A stretch of 64,000 bases of DNA from CAUPWF01 sp963515125 (GCA_052116865.1 JBQKKG010000001.1:434001-498000); one strand, 5' to 3'; shown: positions 25,202-35,556, numbered from the stretch's first letter. Notes: generated from the sequence alone by a model not told the origin. Translations and numbers: made by a program.

Positions 25202-25250
25202 AGACAAAGGGCTACGCGATTATAAATCAAATATTGCGCAGCCTTTGTGT
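25202..25250 (+). terminator. Terminator after the cyclic-di-GMP operon
   Basis: ACAAAGG...CGCGA (25204-25219) pairs with TTGCG...CCTTTGT (25234-25248) with one bulge and one mismatch. The plus strand then runs into TTATCGTTTTTTTT, which is also the end of the convergent permease gene. Confidence 0.7.
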
Positions 25251-26053
25251 TATCGTTTTTTTTGATAACATTTTTCGATAAAGTTTATAAAAGCATATAA
25301 TCCCATGGCCATAATACAAAGCAATACGATTGACATTAACAGCCAATCAAGCTTGAATACTTGACTTGAATAAATGATTAGGTAGCCAAGTCCATTTCTA
25401 GCAGCAAGAAACTCTCCAATTACAACACCTACAAGGCAAAGGCCTATATTGACCTTCATAATACTAATGATAGAAGGAATACAACTTGGTATTACCACTT
25501 TGGTAAGAGCGTGGAACTTATGACCGTGCAGAGTATAAATCAATTTGATCTCTTCAGGATCCACAGAGGCAAAACTGGTATAAAGGTTCATGATGCTTCC
25601 AAAAATTGCAACCGACATGCCTGCAACAATGATCGTGGTTTGATTTGCTCCAAGCCAAACAATCAAAAGAGGGGCTAATGCCGACTTAGGAAGGCTATTT
25701 AGTACCACCATATAAGGTTCCAAAATTTGTGATAATTTGCTACTAAACCATAGTAAAATTGCGAAAAGAATGCTAATGATGATAACAAGTATAAAACTAA
25801 TAATTGTCTCATATAAGGTTACACCTACATGTAAAAATATTGTTTTATCCTGTACCATAGAAATAAAGCATTGGACAACTCTAGAAGGGCTACTAAATAT
25901 AAAGGAGTCAATCCATTTTAAGTCAGCGGAAATTTCCCACAGGAGTAAAAAAGCAACTAACACGGCAAATCTTGATATGACAATAATCCGTTTATGGTTG
26001 TGCTGAGAACGCAGATACTTTTCCTGCTCCTTAGAGATCAAGGTATCATTCAT
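25250..26053 (-). CDS. ABC transporter permease, nitrate/sulfonate/thiamine-precursor class
   Basis: The 267-aa inner-membrane protein has about six helices and the binding-protein-dependent permease EAA-like loop (ALTKVVIPSCIPSIISIMKVNIG). It resembles SsuC/TauC/ThiX permeases. I chose the start at 26053, where ATGAATGA overlaps the ATPase stop by 8 bases and AAGGAG lies upstream; the frame extends to 26143 but would lie inside the ATPase gene. No substrate-binding protein gene is adjacent, so the substrate cannot be assigned. Confidence 0.88.
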   Translation of the reverse strand: MNDTLISKEQEKYLRSQHNHKRIIVISRFAVLVAFLLLWEISADLKWIDSFIFSSPSRVVQCFISMVQDKTIFLHVGVTLYETIISFILVIIISILFAILLWFSSKLSQILEPYMVVLNSLPKSALAPLLIVWLGANQTTIIVAGMSVAIFGSIMNLYTSFASVDPEEIKLIYTLHGHKFHALTKVVIPSCIPSIISIMKVNIGLCLVGVVIGEFLAARNGLGYLIIYSSQVFKLDWLLMSIVLLCIMAMGLYAFINFIEKCYQKKR

Positions 26054-26813
26054 TGCTATTAAGCTCCTTCCAAATAAGATTGAAATATCTTTTAAACTCT
26101 GGAGCATTTCTGCGTGCAAGCGGAGTATCGTGCTCCAGATCAAAGACGATAGGTACTGTTTGTTTCAGTGTTGCAGGTCGGTCAGACAAAATGATGACTC
26201 TATCACCAAGGCTGATAGCTTCTGAAAGGTCATGTGTTACTAAAATCGCTGTTTTATGTTCTTTTCTTATAATTTGCCCAATATCGTCTCCTACAGTTAG
26301 TCTTGTCTGGTAGTCCAGTGCAGAAAACGGTTCATCTAGTAATAATAAATCAGGTTCCAATACTAATGTACGAATAAGGGCAGCCCGTTGCCTCATGCCA
26401 CCAGAAAGTTCGGAAGGTTTTGCATTGGCAAATTGATCTAAGCCATAAATATCTAATAATTCATGTGCACGTTCTTTTGCTTTTGCTGTTAACATATGCT
26501 GTACCTCCAAACCAAGTATGACATTGTTATAGATTGTGCGCCATTCAAATAAATGATCTCGCTGTAACATATAACCTATGTTGGTAGTACTTTCTTTGAT
26601 ACTTTTTCCGTGAAGACTGATTTGTCCAGATTCTGGTTCGATTAGGCCAGAAATTAAAGACAGCAATGTGGATTTACCACATCCGGAGGGACCAACAATA
26701 CACACAAACTCTCCTTCTTTCATGGAAAAAGATATATTACGAAGAGCAAGTGTTTCTCCCTCTATATTGTGGTATGCATAGTTTACATTTTGAAGATTTA
26801 ATACTAAGTCCAT
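26046..26813 (-). CDS. ABC transporter ATP-binding protein (SsuB/TauB class)
   Basis: The 255-aa cytoplasmic ATPase has Walker A GPSGCGKST (about residue 40), signature LSGGMRQR, Walker B LLLLDEPFSALD and the switch His in TAILVTHD. The start MDLVLNLQN at 26813 has GGAGG upstream; the in-frame ATG at 26858 does not. It is coupled to the permease downstream. The two would form half of an importer for an organic sulfur, nitrogen or thiamine-type compound. The missing binding protein may be encoded elsewhere. Confidence 0.9.
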   Translation of the reverse strand: MDLVLNLQNVNYAYHNIEGETLALRNISFSMKEGEFVCIVGPSGCGKSTLLSLISGLIEPESGQISLHGKSIKESTTNIGYMLQRDHLFEWRTIYNNVILGLEVQHMLTAKAKERAHELLDIYGLDQFANAKPSELSGGMRQRAALIRTLVLEPDLLLLDEPFSALDYQTRLTVGDDIGQIIRKEHKTAILVTHDLSEAISLGDRVIILSDRPATLKQTVPIVFDLEHDTPLARRNAPEFKRYFNLIWKELNSNE

Positions 26814-26866
26814 AGTGACCTCCATTTTCATATATTTTAGTTTATGAAAGAAGTGCAAAAGGGTGC

Positions 26867-26895
26867 TTGAATGTCATGTTACATTGGAGTATAAT
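26867..26895 (+). promoter_or_regulatory. Promoter of queH
   Basis: TTGAAT (26867-26872) and TATAAT (26890-26895), 17-base spacer, 24 bases before ATG 26919. Confidence 0.7.
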
Positions 26896-26918
26896 CTTCA
26901 AAAGGTAAGGAGGTTAAA

Positions 26919-27557
26919 ATGAATTACCAAAAAGAATTAGATGAAATTATAAAAGATCAACAGGAAAAAGGATTAGTTCCTAAGCTTTTATTGCACAGTT
27001 GTTGTGCACCCTGTAGTAGCTATGTACTAGAGTATCTATCCCAGTACTTTAAGATTACTGTATTTTACTATAATCCAAATATTTTTCCAGAAGCAGAATA
27101 TAGGAAAAGAGCAGAAGAACAACAAGTGCTCATTGGTGATATGAAGGTAGAACAACCCATTGCCTTTATGCAAGGGGCATTTGAAAGGGAATGTTTTTAT
27201 CAAAATATAAAGGGCTTAGAGAACGTAAAAGAAGGGGGCGAACGTTGCGTTAGGTGTTTTCGGTTAAGACTTGAGAGGAGTGCTGAAGTAGCACGTGACG
27301 GTGGTTTTGACTATTTTACAACTACACTAAGTATCAGTCCTTTGAAAAATTCAAAAATACTTAACGAATTAGGGAATGAATTACAAGAAAAATATAATGT
27401 GAAATATTTACCTTCAGATTTCAAAAAGAAAAACGGATATCAAAGATCGATTGAGTTATCGAAAGAATATGGTCTTTATCGTCAAAATTATTGTGGTTGT
27501 GAATTTTCGAAAAGAGAACGAGAACTGGACAAAAAAGAGGATAGTATGATACACTAG
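26919..27557 (+). CDS. queH: Epoxyqueuosine reductase QueH
   Basis: QueH carries out the last step of queuosine synthesis in tRNA, reducing epoxyqueuosine without cobalamin. The 212-aa protein (DUF208 family) holds the expected cysteine pairs: HSCCAPCSSYV (CCxxC near residue 28), GERCVRCFRLRLE and YCGCEFSKRE, which bind an Fe-S cluster and a second metal. AAGGAGG precedes ATG 26919. It has its own promoter and precedes argH by 60 bases; no other queuosine gene is nearby. Confidence 0.93.
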   Translation: MNYQKELDEIIKDQQEKGLVPKLLLHSCCAPCSSYVLEYLSQYFKITVFYYNPNIFPEAEYRKRAEEQQVLIGDMKVEQPIAFMQGAFERECFYQNIKGLENVKEGGERCVRCFRLRLERSAEVARDGGFDYFTTTLSISPLKNSKILNELGNELQEKYNVKYLPSDFKKKNGYQRSIELSKEYGLYRQNYCGCEFSKRERELDKKEDSMIH

Positions 27558-27617
27558 AATGCATAATATAATATTATTATTTATAAATATACATTTTTTG
27601 AGAAAAGAGGATTATAT

Positions 27618-28994
27618 ATGGCACAGTTATGGGGTGGAAGATTTACGAAAGAAACGGATCAATTAGTATACAATTTTAATGCATCGATTTCCTTTGATCA
27701 GAAATTTTATAAACAAGACATTAAAGGAAGTATCGCACATGTGAAGATGCTGGAAAAGCAAGGAATACTTACAGAAATGGAAAAGATAAGTATCTTAGAA
27801 GGATTGGAAGGTATTTTGTCAGATGTTGATAGCGGTAAACTTGATATATCAAGTACATATGAAGATATTCATAGCTTTGTAGAGGCGACACTGATTGAAC
27901 GTATTGGAGAACCAGGGAAGAAATTGCATACTGGGCGAAGTAGAAATGATCAAGTTGCACTGGATATGAAACTATATACTAGAGAGGAAATTCTATTTAT
28001 TGATCGACAAGTGAAGGTATTATTGGAAGTGTTACTTGAGCTAATGAAATCCAACATAGATACCTATATGCCAGGATTTACACATCTGCAAAAGGCACAA
28101 CCAATTACACTTGCACATCATTTGGGAGCCTATTTTGAAATGTTTCGCAGAGACCGTTCCAGACTTCAGGACATATATAAAAGAATGAATTATTGTCCAT
28201 TAGGATCCGGAGCGCTTGCTGGGACAACATATCCACTGGATCGTGACTATACGGCTCATTTGCTTGAATTTGATGGTCCAACTTTGAATAGTATGGATTC
28301 TGTATCGGATCGTGACTATATCATTGAGTTAATGTCAGCTTTATCCACTATAATGATGCATTTAAGCCGTTTTTCAGAAGAGATAATTATATGGAATTCG
28401 AATGAATATCAATTTGTTGAGATTGATGATGCGTATAGTACTGGAAGTAGCATTATGCCACAAAAAAAGAACCCTGATATTGCAGAACTAGTTAGAGGAA
28501 AGACTGGGCGTGTCTATGGAGCATTAATCTCAATTTTAACAACGATGAAAGGAATTCCATTAGCATACAATAAAGATATGCAAGAAGATAAAGAACTTGC
28601 TTTTGATGCAATAGATACAGCAAAAGGATGTATTGCATTATTCACTGGAATGATTCAAACAATAAAATTCAATAAAAATACAATGGAAAAAAGTGCAAAA
28701 CAAGGATTCACGAATGCAACAGATGCGGCTGATTATTTAGTAAATCATGGGGTGGCATTTCGTGATGCACATGGAATTGTAGGACAATTGGTATTGTATT
28801 GTTTGGAGAAAAAAATAGCGCTTGATGATATGTCTTTAGAGGAATATAAAAGTATATCATCTGTTTTTGATGATGATATATATGAAGCGATTAGCTTGAA
28901 AACTTGTGTGAACAAGAGAACTACAATTGGTGCACCTGGAAAAGAAGCCATGGAGCAGGTAATTGAACTTTATATAAAATATTTAGAGGAATGA
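27618..28994 (+). CDS. argH: Argininosuccinate lyase
   Basis: ArgH splits argininosuccinate to arginine and fumarate. The 458-aa protein starts MAQLWGGRFTKETD and has HTGRSRNDQVALD, the fumarase-superfamily signature GSSIMPQKKNPD, and TAHLLEFDGPTLNSM. Length is standard. argG is not adjacent. AGAGGA precedes the start. No terminator is visible between it and asd. Confidence 0.97.
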   Translation: MAQLWGGRFTKETDQLVYNFNASISFDQKFYKQDIKGSIAHVKMLEKQGILTEMEKISILEGLEGILSDVDSGKLDISSTYEDIHSFVEATLIERIGEPGKKLHTGRSRNDQVALDMKLYTREEILFIDRQVKVLLEVLLELMKSNIDTYMPGFTHLQKAQPITLAHHLGAYFEMFRRDRSRLQDIYKRMNYCPLGSGALAGTTYPLDRDYTAHLLEFDGPTLNSMDSVSDRDYIIELMSALSTIMMHLSRFSEEIIIWNSNEYQFVEIDDAYSTGSSIMPQKKNPDIAELVRGKTGRVYGALISILTTMKGIPLAYNKDMQEDKELAFDAIDTAKGCIALFTGMIQTIKFNKNTMEKSAKQGFTNATDAADYLVNHGVAFRDAHGIVGQLVLYCLEKKIALDDMSLEEYKSISSVFDDDIYEAISLKTCVNKRTTIGAPGKEAMEQVIELYIKYLEE

Positions 28995-29089
28995 TAAAAG
29001 TACTTGTATTTTTGGAAGAAGTAGAGTAATATATTGCAAATACAAACAAATGTGTATCAGAGAAAGACAGTGGAAGTGAGGAGAAAAGA

Positions 29090-30175
29090 ATGAAACAAAA
29101 ATTAAAAGTCGGTATTCTTGGAGCAACAGGTATGGTAGGGCAACGTTTTATTTCTTTGTTAGAAAACCATCCTTGGTATGAAGTGGTTACAGTGGCTGCC
29201 AGCCCAAGATCAGCCGGTAAAACATATGAGCAAGCAGTAGGTGAAAGATGGAAAATGACAACGCCCATGCCAGAAGAAGTAAAACGACTAGTGGTTATGA
29301 ATGTAAATGATGTGGAGAAAGTGACTTCCAGTGTTGATTTTGTATTTAGTGCAGTGGACATGACCAAGGAAGAGATTAAGTCTATAGAAGAAGCTTATGC
29401 AAAAACAGAGACACCAGTAGTGTCAAATAACAGTGCCCATCGATGGACGAAAGATGTTCCAATGGTTGTACCAGAAATTAATCCAGAGCATTTTGCAATC
29501 ATTGAGTCTCAAAAAAAGCGCTTGGGGACTACAAGGGGGTTTGTTGCAGTGAAACCCAATTGTTCGATCCAAAGTTATGCACCTGTACTAACTGCATGGA
29601 AAGAGTTTGAACCTACAGAAGTAGTGGCAACTACATATCAAGCAATATCAGGTGCTGGAAAAACGTTTAAGGAATGGCCAGAGATGATTGAAAATATCAT
29701 TCCTTACATTGGTGGAGAGGAAGAAAAAAGTGAACAAGAGCCTTTACGTATTTGGGGGAAAATTGTTGGCGATGAAATCGTGAAAGCAACGATGCCTGTA
29801 ATAACGACACAGTGCATTCGTGTTCCAGTACTAAATGGTCATACCGCAGCTGTATTTGTGAGGTTTGCCAAGAAACCAACGAAAGAGGAGTTGATTGACA
29901 GACTTATAAACTTTAAAGGTTTACCACAAGAATTAGAACTTCCGAGTGCTCCAAAACAATTCATACAGTATTTAGAAGATGATAATCGTCCACAAGTAGC
30001 ATTTGATGTGAATTTTGAAAATGGAATGGGTGTATCTGTTGGTAGATTAAGAGAAGATAGCATTTATGATTATAAATTTGTTGGGTTGTCTCACAATACA
30101 GTAAGAGGAGCAGCTGGTGGAGCAGTGTTATGCGCAGAAACATTAACTGTAAAGGGATATATTAAAGCAAAATAA
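29090..30175 (+). CDS. asd: Aspartate-semialdehyde dehydrogenase, archaeal/fungal-like type
   Basis: The enzyme reduces aspartyl phosphate to aspartate semialdehyde for lysine, methionine and threonine. The 361-aa protein has the Rossmann start LKVGILGATGMVGQRF, the catalytic Cys in VKPNCSIQSYAPVL, and GCAGK-like QAISGAGKTFKEWP. Sequence style and length fit the longer archaeal/fungal ASADH group rather than the usual bacterial one. A perfect hairpin follows. Confidence 0.95.
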   Translation: MKQKLKVGILGATGMVGQRFISLLENHPWYEVVTVAASPRSAGKTYEQAVGERWKMTTPMPEEVKRLVVMNVNDVEKVTSSVDFVFSAVDMTKEEIKSIEEAYAKTETPVVSNNSAHRWTKDVPMVVPEINPEHFAIIESQKKRLGTTRGFVAVKPNCSIQSYAPVLTAWKEFEPTEVVATTYQAISGAGKTFKEWPEMIENIIPYIGGEEEKSEQEPLRIWGKIVGDEIVKATMPVITTQCIRVPVLNGHTAAVFVRFAKKPTKEELIDRLINFKGLPQELELPSAPKQFIQYLEDDNRPQVAFDVNFENGMGVSVGRLREDSIYDYKFVGLSHNTVRGAAGGAVLCAETLTVKGYIKAK

Positions 30176-30197
30176 ATATAATTTTTTATACTAAAAT

Positions 30198-30242
30198 GAT
30201 ACTCTCAGCAAAACAATGTGCTATGGTTTTGCTGAGAGTATC
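30198..30242 (+). terminator. 17-bp perfect inverted repeat after asd
   Basis: GATACTCTCAGCAAAAC (30198-30214) and its exact complement (30226-30242) form a strong hairpin. The loop is 11 bases and only a weak T-rich stretch follows. Confidence 0.75.
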
Positions 30243-30339
30243 TGTATTATGAGCTCCTATTCTTTAAAATATAAAAAATTTGTATTATTTAAAGAAAAAA
30301 GGTGGTAAAATATCAATAGACGGCAGAAAGGAGAACACT

Positions 30340-32442
30340 ATGAGTAAACCGATACGTAAATTTACGCAAAACCGTGAAATATCATGGTTAAGATTTAATC
30401 AAAGAGTACTACAAGAAGCACAAGATCCTACCGTACCGTTGTTAGAGCGCATGAAGTTTGTCTCTATTTTTACCAGTAACTTGGATGAATTTTTTATGAT
30501 TCGAGTTGGTAGCCTTTATGATTTGTCAGCACTTGGTGATAAGGAAATTGACCATTGTTCTGGACTAACTGCATCTGAACAGCTAGATCAAATATTTGAG
30601 GCTGTTTCACCACTTTATAAAGAAAGAGATAAGACCTACGCTAATATTAAAAAAGAATTGAATCCATATGGAGTATGTGGACTTGACTTTAAAGAATTAG
30701 AACAAAAAGAACGTAAATACGTTAAAAAATATTTCAAAGAGCAAATCGTGCCCTTGTTATCACCCCAAATTGTAGATGCCAATCACCCATTTCCACATTT
30801 ACTGAACAAAGAAATCTATGTAGTGGCTAATTTAAAATTAGACAGTAAGGTAATGCTTGGGATTGTTCCTGTACCACAATTTATATCAGATATTTTATAT
30901 TTGCCAGGGCATGACATCCGTTATATCCGGATGGAAAAGGTCATTATGGAATATTTAGAATCTGTATTTGAACAGTATGAGGTTTCGGATAAGAATTATA
31001 TTTGTGTAACGAGGAATGCAGATATTTCGCCAGAGGATGAAGCATTTGACATCAATGAAGATTTTCGATATAGAATGAAAGAGACATTGCATAAAAGAAG
31101 AAGAATGGCGGTTGTGCGTCTTGAGGTTGCTGAATCTTTAAATGTTGTTAATCAAAAGTTCTTTTGTGAAAAATTTTGTATTACACAAAAACAAATATAT
31201 AGGACAAAAATGCCTATGAAATTATCTTATATATTTTCTGTTATTGAAAAAGTACCAGTTACCATGAAACGTTCATTAGTAGATGAAGCTTTTGTACCGC
31301 AACCAGCATGGATGGTTCATGATGGTAGTATGATGCGCCAAGTAAAAAGACATGATATACTATTGACATACCCATATGAAAGCATGGATTCATTTTTACG
31401 ATTAATTAAAGAAGCATCTGTTGATTCAAATGTTATGACAATAAAGATTACAATTTATCGCTTGGCAAAAAAGGCAAGACTGGTGGAATATTTGTGTGCA
31501 GCTGCTGAAAATGAAAAAGAGGTAACTGTACTAATTGAGTTACGCGCAAGATTTGATGAGCAGAATAATATCGATTGGTCTGAACGACTTGAAGAAGCAG
31601 GTTGCCGGATAATTTATGGTTTTGAAGGGTATAAAGTACACTCTAAGATATGTTTAATTACATATCGAAGCAAGAATGAAATACGCTATATTACTCAGGT
31701 TGGAACTGGAAACTATAATGAAAAGACTGCGACATTATATACGGATCTATCGTTGATGACGTCCAACCAAAAAATTGGATTAGATGCAGCAATGTTTTTC
31801 AAGAATATGTCAATTGGGAATTTGGATGGTAGATATGAATATCTTATTGTTTCTCCATCAAGTTTGAAAAGAACAATTATAACTTTAATTGATGGGGAAA
31901 TCAAAAAAGGCAAAGCTGGTCGAATTATTATGAAAATGAATTCCGTAACGGATTATGACTTTATTATGAAAATTGCAGAAGCCTCCCGGGCAGGTGTAAA
32001 AATAGATTTGATTGTAAGAGGGATTTGTTGTATTTTACCAGGGATCAAAGGGGAAACTGAAAATGTGTCAGTAACAAGTATTGTTGGTAGATTTTTAGAA
32101 CATCCACGCATCTTTAGTTTTGGTATTGGAAATGATCAATGTCTTTACATTGGTTCAGCAGATATGATGACTCGAAATACAGAAAAAAGAGTTGAGGTTG
32201 CATGTCCTGTTTTAAATGAAACGATAAAAGCCAGAATTAATCATGAGTTAAAGATTATGTTGTCTGATAATGTAAAGGCAAGAAGTTTAACTTCAGAGGG
32301 AACGTATCAAAAGAAAATATCAGAAGACCATAGAGTAGATTCGCAAAGGGTGTTTATGCAAGAGGCAATGACGGTCAAAAGGCCAGAGATGGTAAGAAAG
32401 GCTTCCTGGTTAGAACGGATTAAGCGAATCTTTGGAAAATAA
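30340..32442 (+). CDS. ppk1: Polyphosphate kinase 1
   Basis: PPK1 reversibly polymerises ATP gamma-phosphate into polyphosphate. The 700-aa protein begins with the N domain (NREISWLRFNQRVLQEA), keeps FTSNLDEFFMIRVGSL, and has the catalytic-His region GYKVHSKICLI (about residue 430) and TQVGTGNYNEKTA, with a second conserved stretch IVRGICCILPG in the C2 domain. AAAGGAG fixes the start at ATG 30340 rather than the upstream in-frame ATG at 30280. It is followed by galM after 25 bases. Confidence 0.96.
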   Translation: MSKPIRKFTQNREISWLRFNQRVLQEAQDPTVPLLERMKFVSIFTSNLDEFFMIRVGSLYDLSALGDKEIDHCSGLTASEQLDQIFEAVSPLYKERDKTYANIKKELNPYGVCGLDFKELEQKERKYVKKYFKEQIVPLLSPQIVDANHPFPHLLNKEIYVVANLKLDSKVMLGIVPVPQFISDILYLPGHDIRYIRMEKVIMEYLESVFEQYEVSDKNYICVTRNADISPEDEAFDINEDFRYRMKETLHKRRRMAVVRLEVAESLNVVNQKFFCEKFCITQKQIYRTKMPMKLSYIFSVIEKVPVTMKRSLVDEAFVPQPAWMVHDGSMMRQVKRHDILLTYPYESMDSFLRLIKEASVDSNVMTIKITIYRLAKKARLVEYLCAAAENEKEVTVLIELRARFDEQNNIDWSERLEEAGCRIIYGFEGYKVHSKICLITYRSKNEIRYITQVGTGNYNEKTATLYTDLSLMTSNQKIGLDAAMFFKNMSIGNLDGRYEYLIVSPSSLKRTIITLIDGEIKKGKAGRIIMKMNSVTDYDFIMKIAEASRAGVKIDLIVRGICCILPGIKGETENVSVTSIVGRFLEHPRIFSFGIGNDQCLYIGSADMMTRNTEKRVEVACPVLNETIKARINHELKIMLSDNVKARSLTSEGTYQKKISEDHRVDSQRVFMQEAMTVKRPEMVRKASWLERIKRIFGK

Positions 32443-32467
32443 TTATAGAGTAAAGGGGTATTTATAA

Positions 32468-33532
32468 ATGAATAGAGAGTTAACAAGTATTAAAATATCT
32501 GAATTTGGTAGTACATCAAAGGGTGAGGAAGCAAAATTATATACGATGACAAATAAAAATGGAATGCAAGTATCTGTAACAGATTATGGAGCAACTTTAG
32601 TAAGTGCGTGGGTACCAGATCAGGATTGCAATCTTGTAGATGTGGTATTAGGATATGATGACGTTAGTGGATATGAACGCAGTAAGGGTACCTTTTTTGG
32701 GGCTAGTGTTGGAAGAAATGCGAATCGCATTAGCAAAGCGTCATTTCAATTAAATGGAAAGACCTATCAGTTAGAAAAAAATGATAATGGGAATAACTTG
32801 CATAGTGGAACAGATTATTGGAGCAAGAGAATGTGGCAGGTACGTTCCAAAAACGAAACAAGCATTACTTTGACATTGCACAGCGCAAATGGTGATCAAG
32901 GCTATCCAGGAGCATTAGATATGGAAGTGAAATATAGTTTAACGAAAGACAATGAATTAAAAATAGAATATTTTAGTACTCCAAATGAAGATACCATTAT
33001 AAATATGACAAATCATAGTTATTTTAATTTGAATGGACATTCTAATGGTAGTATTTTAGAACAATTAGTTTGGATAGATGCTGATTATTATACAGAAAAC
33101 AATGAAAAGTCTATTCCAACAGGTGAGTTAGTGGAAGTAAAAGGAACGCCAATGGACTTTACAGTAGCGAAATCATTGGGTCGCGATATATATGCAGATT
33201 ATAAGGCACTTCATATTGGACATGGATACGATCATAATTGGGTGTTAAATAATAGGGGGAAATTTGCTAAAGTTGCAGAAATGGAGTCATTAGATAACGG
33301 AATTGTGATGGAAGTTCTAACGGATTTACCAGGAGTACAACTGTATACTGCAAATTTCTTGGATGGTAGTGAACTGGGAAAAGGAGGCTATCCATATCCT
33401 GAACGAAGCGGCGTATGCTTTGAGACTCAATATTTTCCAGATGCCATTCATCATGCTGAATTCAAAGGACCGATCTGCAAGGCGGGAGATGTGTATCGTA
33501 CAACAACTATGTATAGGTTTTTGGTGGCATAA
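32468..33532 (+). CDS. galM: Aldose 1-epimerase
   Basis: The mutarotase interconverts alpha and beta anomers of hexoses. The 354-aa protein has the active-site His in NHSYFNLNGH, GHGYDHNWVL and the catalytic Glu in VCFETQYFPDAIHH. The beta-sandwich-rich sequence and length are standard. Its stop overlaps the topB start by one base (TAATG). Confidence 0.95.
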   Translation: MNRELTSIKISEFGSTSKGEEAKLYTMTNKNGMQVSVTDYGATLVSAWVPDQDCNLVDVVLGYDDVSGYERSKGTFFGASVGRNANRISKASFQLNGKTYQLEKNDNGNNLHSGTDYWSKRMWQVRSKNETSITLTLHSANGDQGYPGALDMEVKYSLTKDNELKIEYFSTPNEDTIINMTNHSYFNLNGHSNGSILEQLVWIDADYYTENNEKSIPTGELVEVKGTPMDFTVAKSLGRDIYADYKALHIGHGYDHNWVLNNRGKFAKVAEMESLDNGIVMEVLTDLPGVQLYTANFLDGSELGKGGYPYPERSGVCFETQYFPDAIHHAEFKGPICKAGDVYRTTTMYRFLVA

Positions 33533-35553
33533 TGAGTAAAGCTGTATACATTGCGGAGAAACCAAGCGTTGCACAAGAGTTTGCAAAGGCGTTGAAACTT
33601 AATACAAGTAGAAAAGATGGGTATTTAGAGTCTGAACAAGCAATTGTCACATGGTGTGTGGGGCATCTTGTAACCATGAGTTATCCAGAAAAGTATGATG
33701 AACGTCTAAAAAGATGGAGCTTGGATACATTGCCCTTTATTCCAACAGAATATCGATACGAGATAATTCCAGCTGTTAAAAAACAATTTCATGTTGTAAA
33801 AGCAATTTTGAATCGGGAAGATGTAGGTACAATATATGTATGTACCGACTCAGGACGTGAAGGAGAATATATTTATCGTCTCGTCGAACAGATGGCACAA
33901 GTGAAAAATAAGGAGAGAAAGAGGGTTTGGATTGATTCCCAAACAGAAGAAGAAATCCTACGAGGGATTCGAGAGGCAAAGGACTTGGCAGAATATGATA
34001 ATTTGAGTGCATCTGCATATTTAAGGGCCAAAGAAGACTATTTGATGGGAATTAATTTTTCAAGGCTGTTAACATTGAAATATGGTAACACTATATCTAA
34101 TTACTTAAAGACAAAATATACGGTCCTTTCAGTGGGGCGTGTTATGACTTGTGTATTAGGCATGGTAGTTCGACGGGAGCGTGAAGTTCGTGAATTTGTT
34201 AAAACTCCCTTCTTCCGGGTGTTAAGTACTTTAGATGTGAATGGACAGAGCTTCGATGGAGAATGGCGTGCTGTTAAGGGGTCTAAATATTTTGAATCTT
34301 ATGATTTATATAAAGAAAATGGATTCAAATTAAAAAGTAAGGCGGAAGATTTAATTACCTACTTATCAGAACCAACGCCAGTAACTGCAGAAATTTTATC
34401 TATAGAAAAAAAGCAGGAGAAAAAGAATCCACCATTGCTATATAATCTGGCAGAATTACAAAATGAATGTTCTAAAAGATTCAAAATAAGTCCGGATGAA
34501 ACCTTGCGTATCGTACAAGAGCTATATGAAAAAAAGCTAGTTACATATCCTAGAACAGATGCTAGGGTACTTTCAACAGCGGTAGCGAAAGAGATACATA
34601 AAAATCTAAATGGCCTTTCAAAATACGAGATGGCGGTGCCATATTTGTCGGAAATCGTCCAGCTAAAAAGTCACAAAGGATTAGACAAAACAAGATATGT
34701 AAATGATAAGCAAATTACAGACCATTATGCAATTATTCCAACTGGTCAAGGACTCCATGCTTTATCTTCTATATCTAATACCGGCCAACAAGTATACGAT
34801 ACGATTGTAAGGAGATTTTTAAGTATTTTCTATCCCCCTGCTGTCTATCAAAAAATAAATATTACAACTCAAATAAAAGAAGAACGTTTTTTCTCGACTT
34901 TTAAGGTGTTATCAAAAGAAGGATATTTAAAAGTAGTAGGAGTACCTGGAGCGAAGAAAACATTTGCGAGTAAAGGAGAGAGTGAGGAGGAAAATGTAGA
35001 GGTATCCAATCCTCTTGATCAGACCTTTTTTGAGGTGATAAAAAGTTTAAAAAAGGGATCCATTCTTAATGTTCAATCGCTAGATATTAAGGAAGGGGAG
35101 ACATCTCCGCCAAAACGCTTTAATTCTGGGTCCATCATTCTTGCGATGGAAAATGCGGGTCAGTTAATTGAAGACGAAGAACTAAGAGCACATATTAAAG
35201 GTAGCGGGATAGGAACTAGTGCAACTAGAGCAGAGATTCTCAAAAAATTAATACACATCAAATATCTTTCATTGAATAAAAAGACGCAGATTATAACACC
35301 TACATTATTAGGGGAGATGATTTTCGATGTGGTGGATAATTCTATTCGGTCTTTGTTAAATCCTGAATTAACTGCAAGTTGGGAAAAAGGATTAACATAT
35401 GTGGCTGAGGGGGATATTACGCAGGAAGAATATATGCTTAAACTAGAAAATTTTATTAGAAGTCGTACCGAGGGTGTGTTATCATTAAGTAATCAATATT
35501 TATTAAGAGGTTGCTTTGATAAGTCGGCTCAATTTTATAAAAAGAGAGGTTAA
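33532..35553 (+). CDS. topB: DNA topoisomerase III
   Basis: The type IA topoisomerase decatenates and relaxes negatively supercoiled DNA. The 673-aa protein has the Toprim domain (YIAEKPSVAQEFAKAL, CTDSGREGEYIYRL), the catalytic Tyr in KLVTYPRTDARVLS (about residue 341), and GIGTSATRAEILKKL. The C-terminus ends soon after the core and lacks zinc-finger extensions, as is usual for short TopB forms. It is translationally coupled to galM. Confidence 0.95.
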   Translation: MSKAVYIAEKPSVAQEFAKALKLNTSRKDGYLESEQAIVTWCVGHLVTMSYPEKYDERLKRWSLDTLPFIPTEYRYEIIPAVKKQFHVVKAILNREDVGTIYVCTDSGREGEYIYRLVEQMAQVKNKERKRVWIDSQTEEEILRGIREAKDLAEYDNLSASAYLRAKEDYLMGINFSRLLTLKYGNTISNYLKTKYTVLSVGRVMTCVLGMVVRREREVREFVKTPFFRVLSTLDVNGQSFDGEWRAVKGSKYFESYDLYKENGFKLKSKAEDLITYLSEPTPVTAEILSIEKKQEKKNPPLLYNLAELQNECSKRFKISPDETLRIVQELYEKKLVTYPRTDARVLSTAVAKEIHKNLNGLSKYEMAVPYLSEIVQLKSHKGLDKTRYVNDKQITDHYAIIPTGQGLHALSSISNTGQQVYDTIVRRFLSIFYPPAVYQKINITTQIKEERFFSTFKVLSKEGYLKVVGVPGAKKTFASKGESEEENVEVSNPLDQTFFEVIKSLKKGSILNVQSLDIKEGETSPPKRFNSGSIILAMENAGQLIEDEELRAHIKGSGIGTSATRAEILKKLIHIKYLSLNKKTQIITPTLLGEMIFDVVDNSIRSLLNPELTASWEKGLTYVAEGDITQEEYMLKLENFIRSRTEGVLSLSNQYLLRGCFDKSAQFYKKRG

Positions 35554-35556
35554 ACT

